From Methanoregula sp. UBA276 (GTDB lineage Archaea; Halobacteriota; Methanomicrobia; Methanomicrobiales; Methanospirillaceae): 20,324 nucleotides of DNA. Below, in pieces: positions 7,930 to 15,669 of this stretch (positions within the stretch are counted from its first letter, which is position 1; each line of letters begins with the position of its first letter). The stretch is from contig DANA01000096.1 of assembly GCA_002508495.1 (NCBI GenBank), forward strand, positions 1 through 20,324, in the 5' to 3' direction. A program made the position numbers and the translations under genes. The notes below the pieces were generated by a model that saw only the letters and a list, made by a program, of their open reading frames with translations, did no database searches and was not told where the DNA came from.

Positions 7930-9128
7930 TCGGATTTGCACCCCTCATCCTGTTCGGCATTATCCTTGCCCTGGCGTTGAACTTCGTCAATGGCGTAAAT
8001 GACGCCTCGCACTCGATCGCAACGGTTGTTGCAACCAAAGCCCTGTCACCGGCAAAGGCGGTATTCCTTACTGCTTTCTGCAACCTGATCGGCCCGTACC
8101 TTTTTACCACGGCGGTTGCCGCAACCATCGGAACGGCGATTGTCAACAGTGACGGGCTCACACCGCTCTCGATTGTTGTTGCCATGGGTACGGCCATCAT
8201 CCTCGTTTTTGTTGCAACCCGGTCCGGCATCCCGATCTCCAGCAGCCATGCGATGGTCGGCGGCCTGCTCGGTGCCGGGATTGCCGTCGCCGGTCTCTCT
8301 GCGGTGATTCTCCCTTCATGGACTGGTGTGACGGAGGTTCTCGTGTACGGTATCACGGGCGGCGTGCTGGGGGCAGTGGCACTCGGCCTTTTTACCGCAT
8401 CGTTTAAGGAGGATACCCGGTTCGGGGCAATGCTGGGGGCGCTCTGCGGGGCATCGCTCGTCATCCCCGTGATGATGCTCCTCGGGCTCATCCAGATCGG
8501 GGGGTTGCTTGCGATTGTCCTTTTCATCTTCATCTCTCCCGTCGTCGGCATGGTGGGGGCGTTCCTGTTCGATATCCTCATCTCCCACCTCTTCCGGCAT
8601 TCGCGGCAGAACCGGATGCGGCGGATCTTCCAGCCCCTGCATGTTCTTGCCTGCCTTATCCAGGCTACCGCTCACGGGGCCAATGACGGCCAGCACGCGG
8701 TGGGTGTGATCACCGCCCTGCTGGTCGCTTCCGGGATGCTGCTCACGTTCGATGTGCCCGGCTGGGTCATCCTCACCTCAGCCCTTGCCATCGGTCTTGG
8801 CACCTGTTTTGGCGGATGGCGGGTTGTGGACAAGATGGCAAAAGAGATAACCAGGATCCGCCCGTACCAGGGATTCTCCGCGGCAACCGCGAGCAGCGCC
8901 ATTCTCGTTGCGGTAACGCACGGGGGAATCCCGGTCTCGTCAACCCATGCCATCAACGGTGCGATCATCGGCGTGGGGGCCACCCGGGGGAAGAATGCGG
9001 TCCAGTGGAAGGTCGTGCGCGAGATGCTGACCGCGTGGATTATCACCATCCCGCTGGGCATGGTTGTTGCGTATTCGATGTATTTCATTGTTGAATTTTT
9101 TTTAACATCATTACTGCCGTGGATGTAG
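7926..9128 (+). CDS. pit: PiT-family inorganic phosphate (or sulfate) permease, divergent copy
   Basis: Integral membrane protein of 400 residues, PHO4/PiT family, low-affinity ion-coupled phosphate uptake. The two family signatures are both present but divergent: NFVNGVNDASHSIATVV (19-35) and HGANDGQHAVGV (250-261). Each half also carries the repeated GIP[IV]SS[ST]HA segment (101-109 and 334-342), the mark of the internal duplication. About ten hydrophobic segments are visible, with a charged cytoplasmic loop near 222-236 (RHSRQNRMRR). The second permease of the window has the more typical residues (NGFHDAANSIATVV, HGTNDAQKTMGII). The start overlaps the DUF47 stop (ATGA). Sulfate or another oxyanion cannot be excluded as substrate for this copy. 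Confidence 0.9.
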   Translation: MIGFAPLILFGIILALALNFVNGVNDASHSIATVVATKALSPAKAVFLTAFCNLIGPYLFTTAVAATIGTAIVNSDGLTPLSIVVAMGTAIILVFVATRSGIPISSSHAMVGGLLGAGIAVAGLSAVILPSWTGVTEVLVYGITGGVLGAVALGLFTASFKEDTRFGAMLGALCGASLVIPVMMLLGLIQIGGLLAIVLFIFISPVVGMVGAFLFDILISHLFRHSRQNRMRRIFQPLHVLACLIQATAHGANDGQHAVGVITALLVASGMLLTFDVPGWVILTSALAIGLGTCFGGWRVVDKMAKEITRIRPYQGFSAATASSAILVAVTHGGIPVSSTHAINGAIIGVGATRGKNAVQWKVVREMLTAWIITIPLGMVVAYSMYFIVEFFLTSLLPWM

Positions 9129-9145
9129 GGATGGCAAGAATTTCG

Positions 9146-9157
9146 CTATATTTTTAA
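9146..9157 (+). promoter_or_regulatory. TATA box of the second DUF47-PiT operon
   Basis: CTATATTTTTAA lies in the 58-nt gap between the first permease and the second DUF47 gene. Its centre is about 36 nt before ATG 9187, predicting a leader of about 10 nt. AGGGTG at 9175-9180 could be a weak ribosome site. It suggests the second pair can be transcribed independently of the first. Confidence 0.55.
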
Positions 9158-9186
9158 CATCTTTTAACGATACTAGGGTGTTTACT

Positions 9187-9816
9187 ATGGGTCTTCGCGA
9201 GTTGCTGATACCGCAGGATAAAAAATTTTTTGATCTGTTTGAGAAACAGGCCTCAATTGCAAAGGAGGCCGCCTGGCAGCTGGTCGCCCTGACCGAGGAT
9301 TTCACCGCGGTCAAGGAAAAGTACCATACGATCGAGAAACTCGAGCACAAGGGCGACCTCATCACGCACGACATCTACAACCAGCTCAACACCACGTTCA
9401 TCACCCCGCTTGACCCCGAGGAGATCTCGCGGCTTGCCTCCTCCCTTGACGATGTGCTGGACTTCATCGATGGTGCGACCGAGAAGATGTTCTATTACGA
9501 CATCGGCACGCCGGACCTGCACATGATAGAACTGGCCAAACTCATCCATCTCTCGACAACGGAGATCGAAGGTGCGGTGAAAGGGATCCGGTCCATCAAG
9601 GACCCCCGGTATATCGAAGAGCGCTGCATCGAGGTGAACCGTCTCGAGAACCTTGCCGACGATGTCCTTGCCCATGCCGTGACCGAGATATTCAAGACCA
9701 ACGATGCGATTGCGATCATCAAGTTCAAGGACATCTACGAGCACCTCGAGACCGCGACGGACCGGTGCGAGGACGTGGCAAACGTCTTGTCGGATATCGC
9801 GATCCGTCACTCATGA
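9187..9816 (+). CDS. DUF47/PhoU-like regulator paired with PiT permease (copy 2)
   Basis: Paralogue of the 7300-7929 product, also 209 residues when started at ATG 9187. The upstream in-frame GTG at 9178 is less likely because the ATG gives the N-terminus shared by both copies (MGLRELLIPQDKKFFDLF). Shared blocks include KLEHKGDLITHDIYNQL, FITPLDPEEISRLASSLDDVLDFIDG and IIKFKDIYEHLE. Such proteins are helical bundles related to PhoU and are normally encoded with PiT transporters. The canonical PiT gene follows after 31 nt. It has its own TATA-like box, so it heads a separate transcription unit from copy 1. Confidence 0.9.
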   Translation: MGLRELLIPQDKKFFDLFEKQASIAKEAAWQLVALTEDFTAVKEKYHTIEKLEHKGDLITHDIYNQLNTTFITPLDPEEISRLASSLDDVLDFIDGATEKMFYYDIGTPDLHMIELAKLIHLSTTEIEGAVKGIRSIKDPRYIEERCIEVNRLENLADDVLAHAVTEIFKTNDAIAIIKFKDIYEHLETATDRCEDVANVLSDIAIRHS

Positions 9817-9847
9817 GACCGACACACACCCTGTACGCGAGGACACC

Positions 9848-10879
9848 ATGATTGAAGCTTCCGTGGAACTGGTCATCGCCATTATCGTCGTTGCGCTCAT
9901 CTTCGACTTCACCAACGGGTTCCACGATGCTGCGAACTCAATTGCGACCGTGGTCTCGACGAAGGTACTCTCGCCCCGCAACGCCGTGCTGATGGCCGCG
10001 ACCTTTAATTTCGTTGCAGCATTCGGCTTCGGGGTTGCAGTAGCAAGCACCATAAGCAAGATCATCGAGCTTAACGTCGTCGAGACGGTAATCATCCCCT
10101 ACATCATCCTGTCCGCCCTCACCGGGGCCATCACCTGGAACCTGATCACGTGGATCTCGGGGCTGCCCACGTCATCGTCCCATGCGCTGATTGGCGGGCT
10201 GGCAGGTGCGGGGCTCTCCGCTGCCGGGATCGCGGCTATCAAGTGGACCACGGTCGAAGTCGTTGCGCTCTTCATGGTTGTCTCTCCCCTCATCGGGCTT
10301 GCCTGCGGGTTTGTGTTCATGGCGATCATTTTGAACCTCACCCGCCATGCCAACAAGGAGAAAGCCGAGACCTACTTCAAACGGCTCCAGCTCTGCTCGG
10401 CAGCCGCGTACAGTTTCAGCCACGGGACCAACGATGCCCAGAAGACCATGGGGATCATCCTCCCGCTGCTCTTCTCCATCGGATACTACGGTGCCGGTGT
10501 CGATCCGAACCACCTGCCGGTACCGCTGTGGGTGATCCTCGCTGCCTACGGGGCCATATCTCTTGGTACCCTCTCGGGAGGCTGGCGGATCGTCAAGACC
10601 ATGGGATACAAGATCACGAAACTCCGCCCCGTGCACGGGTTTGCAGCCGAGACGGCAGGGGCAACCACCATCATCGGGGCATCCTTGCTGGGTATTCCGG
10701 TCAGTACTACCCATGTTATCTGCTCTTCGATCATGGGTGTCGGGACAACCATGGGGACAAGCACGGTGAAGTGGGGGGTTGCACGGACGATTGCGTGGGC
10801 CTGGATCCTCACCATTCCGATCAGCGCACTTATCGGGTTTACCGTATTTGCGGTGATCCGTGTCGTGATTGGGTACTAG
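9848..10879 (+). CDS. pit: PiT-family inorganic phosphate permease, canonical copy
   Basis: Membrane permease of 343 residues for low-affinity phosphate uptake. Canonical PHO4 signatures are NGFHDAANSIATVVSTKVLSP (23-43, first half) and SHGTNDAQKTMGII (191-204, second half). The repeated GLPTSSSHALIGG (105-117) and GIPVSTTHVICSS (282-294) show the internal duplication. ATG 9848 is chosen because it has GAGG at 9839-9842 at 5-nt spacing. The open frame continues 48 codons upstream into the DUF47 gene in a different frame, but that stretch is Arg/Ser-rich and not family-like. It is 57 residues shorter than the divergent copy, mostly in the central part. It ends the + strand phosphate genes and converges with the pst operon. 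Confidence 0.93.
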   Translation: MIEASVELVIAIIVVALIFDFTNGFHDAANSIATVVSTKVLSPRNAVLMAATFNFVAAFGFGVAVASTISKIIELNVVETVIIPYIILSALTGAITWNLITWISGLPTSSSHALIGGLAGAGLSAAGIAAIKWTTVEVVALFMVVSPLIGLACGFVFMAIILNLTRHANKEKAETYFKRLQLCSAAAYSFSHGTNDAQKTMGIILPLLFSIGYYGAGVDPNHLPVPLWVILAAYGAISLGTLSGGWRIVKTMGYKITKLRPVHGFAAETAGATTIIGASLLGIPVSTTHVICSSIMGVGTTMGTSTVKWGVARTIAWAWILTIPISALIGFTVFAVIRVVIGY

Positions 10880-10914
10880 GGCCGGGAACGAAAAACAGTA
10901 TTTCCTGCCCTCTC

Positions 10915-10920
10915 TTTTTT
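10915..10920 (+). terminator. T-tract terminator of the second pit operon
   Basis: T6 within a pyrimidine-rich run, 36 nt after the permease stop. It is a plausible archaeal U-tract terminator on the + strand. The support is modest. Confidence 0.35.
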
Positions 10921-10996
10921 CTATCGTTATTCCGGAAACAGAGTACTGGAGAAAAATTCTGTGTGCGTTATGAAGCCCCCACTTCTTGCGCCACCA

Positions 10997-11116
10997 GTCC
11001 CCCATTGGGGGACGGGGCGCATTATGATTGTACGAGGTCGGTTACCGGTAATACGTCATTATCGCTGTGCAGGGGATGCCACAGCGGCGGGGGCGAAAGT
11101 GTAAACAAAAGCCCCC
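10997..11116. repeat. Cluster of hairpin-forming inverted repeats in the convergent gap
   Basis: The 292-nt stretch 10880-11171 between the convergent pit and pst operons has no convincing gene. It holds four symmetrical elements: GTCCCCC-ATT-GGGGGAC (10997-11013), the palindrome TTACCGGTAA (11042-11051), GCTGTG/CACAGC (11064-11069 with 11080-11085) and GGGGGC/GCCCCC (11089-11094 with 11111-11116). They lie in the 3' region of the pst transcript and could stabilise its end, act as a bidirectional stop, or form a small RNA. All are direct sequence observations; the role is open. Confidence 0.5.
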
Positions 11117-11171
11117 AGAAGCGTATGAATATTAACAATGATATCTACGGAACGGAGATTTTCTGAATCTG

Positions 11172-11312
11172 CTAATCCAAAAAGCCCTGCGGATTCCTCT
11201 CCCCTTCTTTAGCCCGTACCCACGCGAGCAGTGCAGTGTAGTCCTCCGGATGCATCGGGGTATTTTCCGCAGATGGTTCCAGGATATTGGGGGAAATTTT
11301 GTCCTCGCTCAT
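11172..11312 (-). CDS. 46-residue small protein at the end of the pst operon, unknown function
   Basis: Short reading frame on the - strand starting 9 nt after the phoU stop. A GAGG (11320-11323) that overlaps the phoU stop codon lies 7 nt before the ATG, which is ideal spacing. The product starts MSEDKISPNILEPSAEN and ends with a more structured part (HPEDYTALLAWVRA, then KEGERNPQGFLD). It is acidic at the N-terminus, has no membrane segment or cysteine, and could form one amphipathic helix around DYTALLAWVRAKEG. I do not recognise the family. Position and ribosome site argue for real translation and a role linked to phosphate uptake or PhoU signalling, but this is inference. It is too short to judge codon bias reliably. 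Confidence 0.6.
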   Translation of the reverse strand: MSEDKISPNILEPSAENTPMHPEDYTALLAWVRAKEGERNPQGFLD

Positions 11313-11319
11313 AGGGTTT

Positions 11320-11323
11320 CCTC
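11320..11323 (-). promoter_or_regulatory. Shine-Dalgarno of the small pst-operon ORF, overlapping the phoU stop
   Basis: On the - strand the sequence reads TGAGGAAACCCTATG: the phoU stop TGA shares its last two bases with GAGG, 7 nt before the ATG. This arrangement suggests coupling of the small ORF to phoU translation. Confidence 0.5.
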
Positions 11324-11972
11324 AGTGAATCTCTACCCGCTCACCCGTGTGCATGTAGTGGACGTTCTCGGCGATCCGGCACGCATGGTCGGCGCAGCGT
11401 TCGAGATACCGTGCCACCATGATATAGTGCGTGCAGCGCGAGATGCTCCGCGGATCTTCCATCATGTGGCTGATGCCCTCGCGGAATATGGAGTGGCGCA
11501 GGGCATCGATGGTGTCATCGCGGGCAGAGAAGTCTGCAATCTTCCTCGTAGTATCGGTCTCGTAAGCCACGGTTGCGTCATCAACCAACTCTATCACGAG
11601 GTCTGCCATGTGCGGGATGCTCATCATGTGGTCGATATGGGGACGGTCGGCAATCTCCTGCACGATCCGGGCGATTACCTTGCCGTACCTCCCGATGCGC
11701 AGTGACGCCGCAACAACCTTGAGCGTGCAGACGATGATCCGCATGTCCTTTGCCATCGGCTGGTTGGTTGCTATCAGCTGGTAACAGCGCTCCTCGAGTT
11801 CCACCTCCCGTTCACGGATCGCATCTTTCCGTGCAACAACCGATGCCGCGAGATCCGTGTCCTGCCGGATAAGGGCATCCACCGCGTCCCGCAGCATTGT
11901 ACGCCCAAAGCGTGCCATTGCCACGGTCTCCAGCCGGACATTTTCCAGTTCCGTGTGAAATTTTTCTGCCAT
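11322..11972 (-). CDS. phoU: Phosphate signalling complex protein PhoU
   Basis: Cytoplasmic helical-bundle protein of 216 residues that typically restrains Pst uptake and relays phosphate status. The start at ATG 11972 gives MAEKFHTELENVRLETVAMA, a normal PhoU N-terminus. The open frame 29 codons upstream is in pstB sequence and is rejected. Two three-helix repeats are visible. The second carries the metal-binding-type motif YLERCADHACRIAENV. In the first repeat the matching segment is LRIGRYGKVIARI, which lacks the usual Asp after the Gly. MAKDMRIIVCTLKVV matches the helix typical of the family. It begins 8 nt after the pstB stop, with no strong ribosome site (GTAGG). The low spacing indicates one transcript pstS-pstCA-pstB-phoU. 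Confidence 0.93.
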   Translation of the reverse strand: MAEKFHTELENVRLETVAMARFGRTMLRDAVDALIRQDTDLAASVVARKDAIREREVELEERCYQLIATNQPMAKDMRIIVCTLKVVAASLRIGRYGKVIARIVQEIADRPHIDHMMSIPHMADLVIELVDDATVAYETDTTRKIADFSARDDTIDALRHSIFREGISHMMEDPRSISRCTHYIMVARYLERCADHACRIAENVHYMHTGERVEIH

Positions 11973-11980
11973 AGTTGTGC

Positions 11981-12742
11981 CTACCCGAACCTTCCGGTGA
12001 TGTAGTTCTCGGTCAGCTCCTCTTTTGGGTGCTCGAAGAGGTCGGACGTCCTGCCGCACTCAACAAGCCGCCCAAGATACATGAACCCCGTATAGTCGCT
12101 CACCCGGGCTGCCTGCTGCATGTTGTGCGTCACGATGATGACCGTGTACTCCTTTTTCAGCATCTCAATCAGGTTCTCGATCTTTGCCGTTGCGATCGGG
12201 TCAAGTGCCGAACAGGGCTCGTCCATCAGGATCACCTCCGGGTTCACCGCGAGGGTGCGGGCAATACAGAGGCGTTGCTGCTGGCCGCCCGAGAGGCCGA
12301 GCGCCGAGTCATCGAGCCGGTCGCAAACCTCGTCCCAGATGGCAGCATGGCGGAGGCTCTGCTCCACGATCCGGTCGAGTTCTTCCTTGTCGCGGATGCC
12401 ATGCACCCGTGGCCCGTAGGCGATGTTCTCGTAGATCGACTTCGGGAACGGGTTGGGTTTCTGGAATACCATCCCGACCTTCCTGCGCAGGGATACCACA
12501 TCGGTATCGGGCGCATGGATATTTGCATGGTCAAGCAGGACCTCGCCAGTGATCTTCACGTGGTCGATGAGGTCGTTCAGGCGGTTGAAGCAGCGCAGGA
12601 GCGTGGATTTTCCGCACCCCGACGGCCCGATGAGGGCAGTTACCCGGTTCTTCGGGATCCCCATCGAGACCGATTCGAGCGCGTGCTTGCCATTATACCA
12701 GAGGTTGAGGTTGGTAGTCGAGATGATGGTGCTTTCTGTCAT
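11981..12742 (-). CDS. pstB: Phosphate ABC transporter ATP-binding protein PstB
   Basis: ATPase subunit of the high-affinity phosphate importer, 253 residues, the usual length. Visible motifs are Walker A GPSGCGKST (39-47), Q-loop VFQKPNPFP with Gln94, signature LSGGQQQR (150-157), Walker B ILMDEP with catalytic Glu175, D-loop SALDP and H-loop His206 in VTHNMQQAARVSDY. KPNPFPKSIYENIAYGPRVHG is a PstB hallmark. The start ATG 12742 is preceded by GGGGGA with 4-nt spacing and lies one base after the permease stop codon. The frame open upstream to 13084 is antisense-type Arg/Ser-rich sequence and is not part of the gene. Confidence 0.97.
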   Translation of the reverse strand: MTESTIISTTNLNLWYNGKHALESVSMGIPKNRVTALIGPSGCGKSTLLRCFNRLNDLIDHVKITGEVLLDHANIHAPDTDVVSLRRKVGMVFQKPNPFPKSIYENIAYGPRVHGIRDKEELDRIVEQSLRHAAIWDEVCDRLDDSALGLSGGQQQRLCIARTLAVNPEVILMDEPCSALDPIATAKIENLIEMLKKEYTVIIVTHNMQQAARVSDYTGFMYLGRLVECGRTSDLFEHPKEELTENYITGRFG

Positions 12743-12743
12743 A

Positions 12744-14702
12744 TTATCCCCCGATTTTTTTCTTGCAATGCATCCGAACACCGATCGCGACCGCATAGAA
12801 CCCGATGACAAGCAGGAGCAGGACGAGTGCTGTCCCGTACTGGTTTGCTGATGAGTCCGGCACGTTCGTTGCCAGGATGAAGAGATGGTAGGGTAATGCC
12901 ATGACCGGGTCAAAGACGGAGCCGGGCAGGAACCGTTGCGAGAAGACCACGGCCACGAACATGATCGGCGCCGTCTCCCCGGCAGCCCTCCCGATGGAGA
13001 GAATGGTACCCGTGAGGATGCCAGGAAGGGCCGGGGGGAGGACGACCCGGCTGATGGTCTGCCACTTGGTCGCACCCAGGGCAAGGCTCCCCTCCCGCAA
13101 CGACGCCGGGATGCTCTTTAAGGATTCCTCGGTGGTGCGGATGATCGTGGGCAGCACCATCAGGGCGAGGGTCACCTGCCCGGCCAGCATCGAGATGCCA
13201 ATGTTCAGCCAGAGCACGAGGAAGGCAAACCCGAAGAGGCCAAAGACAATGGACGGCGTGCCGTTCAGGAGGTCGACGCCGGTCCGGATGAGCCTTGTGA
13301 TCCGGCCTTCCCGTGTGTATTCGACAAGATAGATCGCCGCACCAACCCCGATGGGGAGTGCAAGGGCAATCGCGCCGGTCACGAGATACAGGGTCCCGAC
13401 AATTGCGGGGAAGATCCCGCCTCCCCGGCCAAGGTCTTTGGGCGGCCGGGTGAGGAACTCCCACGAGAGCGCAGGCAGGCCGTTTATCACGATGTCCTGG
13501 AGGATGATGACGAGGATACCAAGGACAGTCACGGCTGCAGCGATAATGAACCCGAATGCTATCTTCTCAGCAATCTTTGGCGACAGCCGGTCCCGGCATA
13601 AGAACAATGCCCCGACAACGATCATGGCGGCAACGGCGACGTACCAGGGCGCCGCTGCGAGCAGGAAGGCCAGAAGGAGGATCCCTGCGATGACCCTGTA
13701 CCAGCGTGCGAATAGTGCTTTTGTTCCACGAGAGACGAACTGCCTCTGCCCGTGCTGGCCGGTCATGCCCCCGTGCAGGTGCCGGAGGATAGCGCCGGCA
13801 GAGAGGTTGATGAGGAGGGTGATTATGAGAAGAACGACCGCAACACCGAACAATGCGCTGTAGTGCTCGCTTCCCACGGCTACTTCGCCCATCTCGATAC
13901 CGAGCGTGGCAGTCAGCGTCCGCAGGGGGGAGAGAATATTCCAGACCGGGTCCGGAATGATTGCGGCATTGCCGGCCACCATCATGACCGCCATCGTCTC
14001 GCCAACCGCCCTCCCGATGCCGAGGATGATTGCCGCTGCAATACCCGAAAGGGCAGCCGGCACCATAACCCGGCTGATGGTCTGCCAGCGGGTTGCCCCG
14101 ATGGCAAGCGATCCCTCGCGGTACTCACGGGGGACCGCACTGATCGCGTCTTCCGAGACGCTGATGATCGTGGGCAGTGCCATGATCCCAAGAAGCACGG
14201 ACGCGGCAAGCCACGTCTCTCCGGTCGGCAGGTCGAAGGAGACCCGGATGAAGTCGGTGAGGACAATGAGCCCGAAGAACCCGTACACAACGGACGGGAT
14301 GCCGGCAAGGAGTTCGATGGCAGGTTTGAGGACCTGTTTCATTTGGGGGGATGCCAGTTGGGAGATGTAGATTGCACAGCCGATGGAGAGCGGGACGGAA
14401 AAAACCATTGCTCCGACCGTGACCAGGACGGTCCCGACAATCAGCGGGAAGATCCCGTACAGGGGTTCAGGAGCGGTCGGCGCCCATGTGAGTCCCAGCA
14501 GGAACGGGAGTGCTCCAAAATCCCGGAAGATAGGGAATGCATCCCCGAAGAGAAAGAGGATGATGAAGGCAACAACAACCACGGCAAGAAACGCCGTGCA
14601 GAAAAAAATCGACCGGATCGCGGACTCCCGGATCCGCAATACTGCCCCTGTACAGGAATGGCAGCCCCTGACGGGGTTCGTGGTTCCGGCCGGGTCTGTC
14701 AT
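12744..14702 (-). CDS. pstC-pstA: Fused phosphate ABC transporter permease PstC-PstA
   Basis: Single 652-residue membrane protein joining both permease subunits, which are separate genes in most genomes. Residues about 25-305 are PstC (SIFFCTAFLAVVVVAFIILF; GIPSVVYGFFGL; coupling EAA loop REYREGSLAIGATRWQTISR, 192-211). A linker with extra hydrophobic helices (about 310-400) follows. Residues about 400-645 are PstA (WEFLTRPPKDLGRGGGIFPA; GTPSIVFGLFGFA; second EAA loop SLREGSLALGATKWQTISR, 534-552). The frame is uninterrupted and both EAA loops are intact, so the fused chain should provide both docking sites for PstB. GAGGGA precedes the ATG at 14702 by about 8 nt. The gap to pstS is 43 nt. 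The two EAA regions are also similar at DNA level (13049-13098 and 14071-14120). Confidence 0.95.
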   Translation of the reverse strand: MTDPAGTTNPVRGCHSCTGAVLRIRESAIRSIFFCTAFLAVVVVAFIILFLFGDAFPIFRDFGALPFLLGLTWAPTAPEPLYGIFPLIVGTVLVTVGAMVFSVPLSIGCAIYISQLASPQMKQVLKPAIELLAGIPSVVYGFFGLIVLTDFIRVSFDLPTGETWLAASVLLGIMALPTIISVSEDAISAVPREYREGSLAIGATRWQTISRVMVPAALSGIAAAIILGIGRAVGETMAVMMVAGNAAIIPDPVWNILSPLRTLTATLGIEMGEVAVGSEHYSALFGVAVVLLIITLLINLSAGAILRHLHGGMTGQHGQRQFVSRGTKALFARWYRVIAGILLLAFLLAAAPWYVAVAAMIVVGALFLCRDRLSPKIAEKIAFGFIIAAAVTVLGILVIILQDIVINGLPALSWEFLTRPPKDLGRGGGIFPAIVGTLYLVTGAIALALPIGVGAAIYLVEYTREGRITRLIRTGVDLLNGTPSIVFGLFGFAFLVLWLNIGISMLAGQVTLALMVLPTIIRTTEESLKSIPASLREGSLALGATKWQTISRVVLPPALPGILTGTILSIGRAAGETAPIMFVAVVFSQRFLPGSVFDPVMALPYHLFILATNVPDSSANQYGTALVLLLLVIGFYAVAIGVRMHCKKKIGG

Positions 14703-14745
14703 GGGGGATCCCTCAACGTGAAAAATTGGGTGGAACGTCTCCTTA

Positions 14746-15669
14746 TCAACGGACGGTCACGTACCCCTCATCGGCAACGATCTTCTGGCCTTCCGGACCA
14801 AGGATGTAAGAGATGAAATCCCCTGCAGGACCGGAAGGTTCGCCGTTTGTTATGACATAGAGGTCACGGGAGATTGGGTACGTATGGGCCTTGACGTTGG
14901 CAAGAGTCGGCGCAACGATCGTGCTGGCATCGTACCAGATCGGGACTGCTTTGACACTGTTGCTCACGAACCCGATGGAGACGTACCCGATCGAACCCGG
15001 GGTCTGGGCAACCGTCTGGAGGACTGCCCCGTTGGAGTTCTTCTCCAGCATTCCGCTTGATGCGGTCTTTCCTTCCAGGATCACTTCGTCAAAGTACGAG
15101 CGGGTCCCGGATGCACTGTCGCGACCGATAACCACGATCTGGTTACTGGTCCCTGCAAGACCGGCTCCATTGATTTCGTTCCATGTTGTGATCTTCCCAA
15201 GATAGATATCCGCGATCTGGTCAACCGTGATGTGCGGGATATCGTTTTTCGGGTTGACAATTACCGCAATGCCGTCCTGGGCTACCGTGGTCACCACAAG
15301 ACCCGGGTACTGGGCCATTTCGCTCTCCTTTACTTCGCGAGACGACATGCCGATATCGACCGTCTTTGCACCGATAGCCTTGATACCAGCACCGGACCCA
15401 CCGCCCGAGATCTGGATGTCCGCACTCGGGCGGGTTGCCATGTATTCGTCAGCAGCTTTCTGGACAATCGGCAGGACCGTTGTCGAACCGCTGATGGTGA
15501 TGGTCTGCTTCTGGCCGGGCGTTCCTTGAGCACCGGCATCGGCGGCCGTTACCGGCCCTGCTGCAGTTTCCGTGGTCGGATTCGCAATACAACCGGCAGC
15601 CAGCGCGAGCATAACGACCGCGATAAAGCTGACCGCACAGAACAGGATAGAACTCCGTTTTTCTCTCAT
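14746..15669 (-). CDS. pstS: Phosphate-binding lipoprotein PstS
   Basis: Extracytoplasmic phosphate receptor of 307 residues that feeds the PstCA-PstB importer. The N-terminus is a lipoprotein signal: basic MREKRS, a hydrophobic core (8-25), then LAAGC with Cys27, followed by a Thr/Ala/Gly-rich tether to about residue 52. Phosphate-contact motifs of the PstS family are present: SGSTTVLP (60-67), ISGGGSGAGI (87-96), VDIGMSSRE (104-112) and IGRDSASGTRSYF (181-193). It is the first gene of the operon and divergent from the AbrB-PhoU regulator. A TATA-like GGTATATCC on the - strand (about 15698-15706) would give a very short leader; AAATATAGTTTA (about 15717-15729) is a second option. Confidence 0.96.
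   Translation of the reverse strand: MREKRSSILFCAVSFIAVVMLALAAGCIANPTTETAAGPVTAADAGAQGTPGQKQTITISGSTTVLPIVQKAADEYMATRPSADIQISGGGSGAGIKAIGAKTVDIGMSSREVKESEMAQYPGLVVTTVAQDGIAVIVNPKNDIPHITVDQIADIYLGKITTWNEINGAGLAGTSNQIVVIGRDSASGTRSYFDEVILEGKTASSGMLEKNSNGAVLQTVAQTPGSIGYVSIGFVSNSVKAVPIWYDASTIVAPTLANVKAHTYPISRDLYVITNGEPSGPAGDFISYILGPEGQKIVADEGYVTVR

Noticed and set aside
10150..11166. 338-codon + frame ending with a CRGCH (CxxCH, haem c-like) motif at about 11069-11083
   Set aside because: Most of it is an out-of-frame shadow of the canonical pit gene; the motif lies in the non-coding tail among hairpins and has no cytochrome context.
11981..13084. PstB extended 114 codons upstream
   Set aside because: The extension is antisense-like Arg/Ser-rich sequence lying in the permease gene; ATG 12742 gives a standard PstB N-terminus with a ribosome site.
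13752..14816. 354-codon + strand frame
   Set aside because: Antisense to the pstC-pstA fusion; Arg/Gly/Asp-rich composition typical of GC-rich antisense frames.
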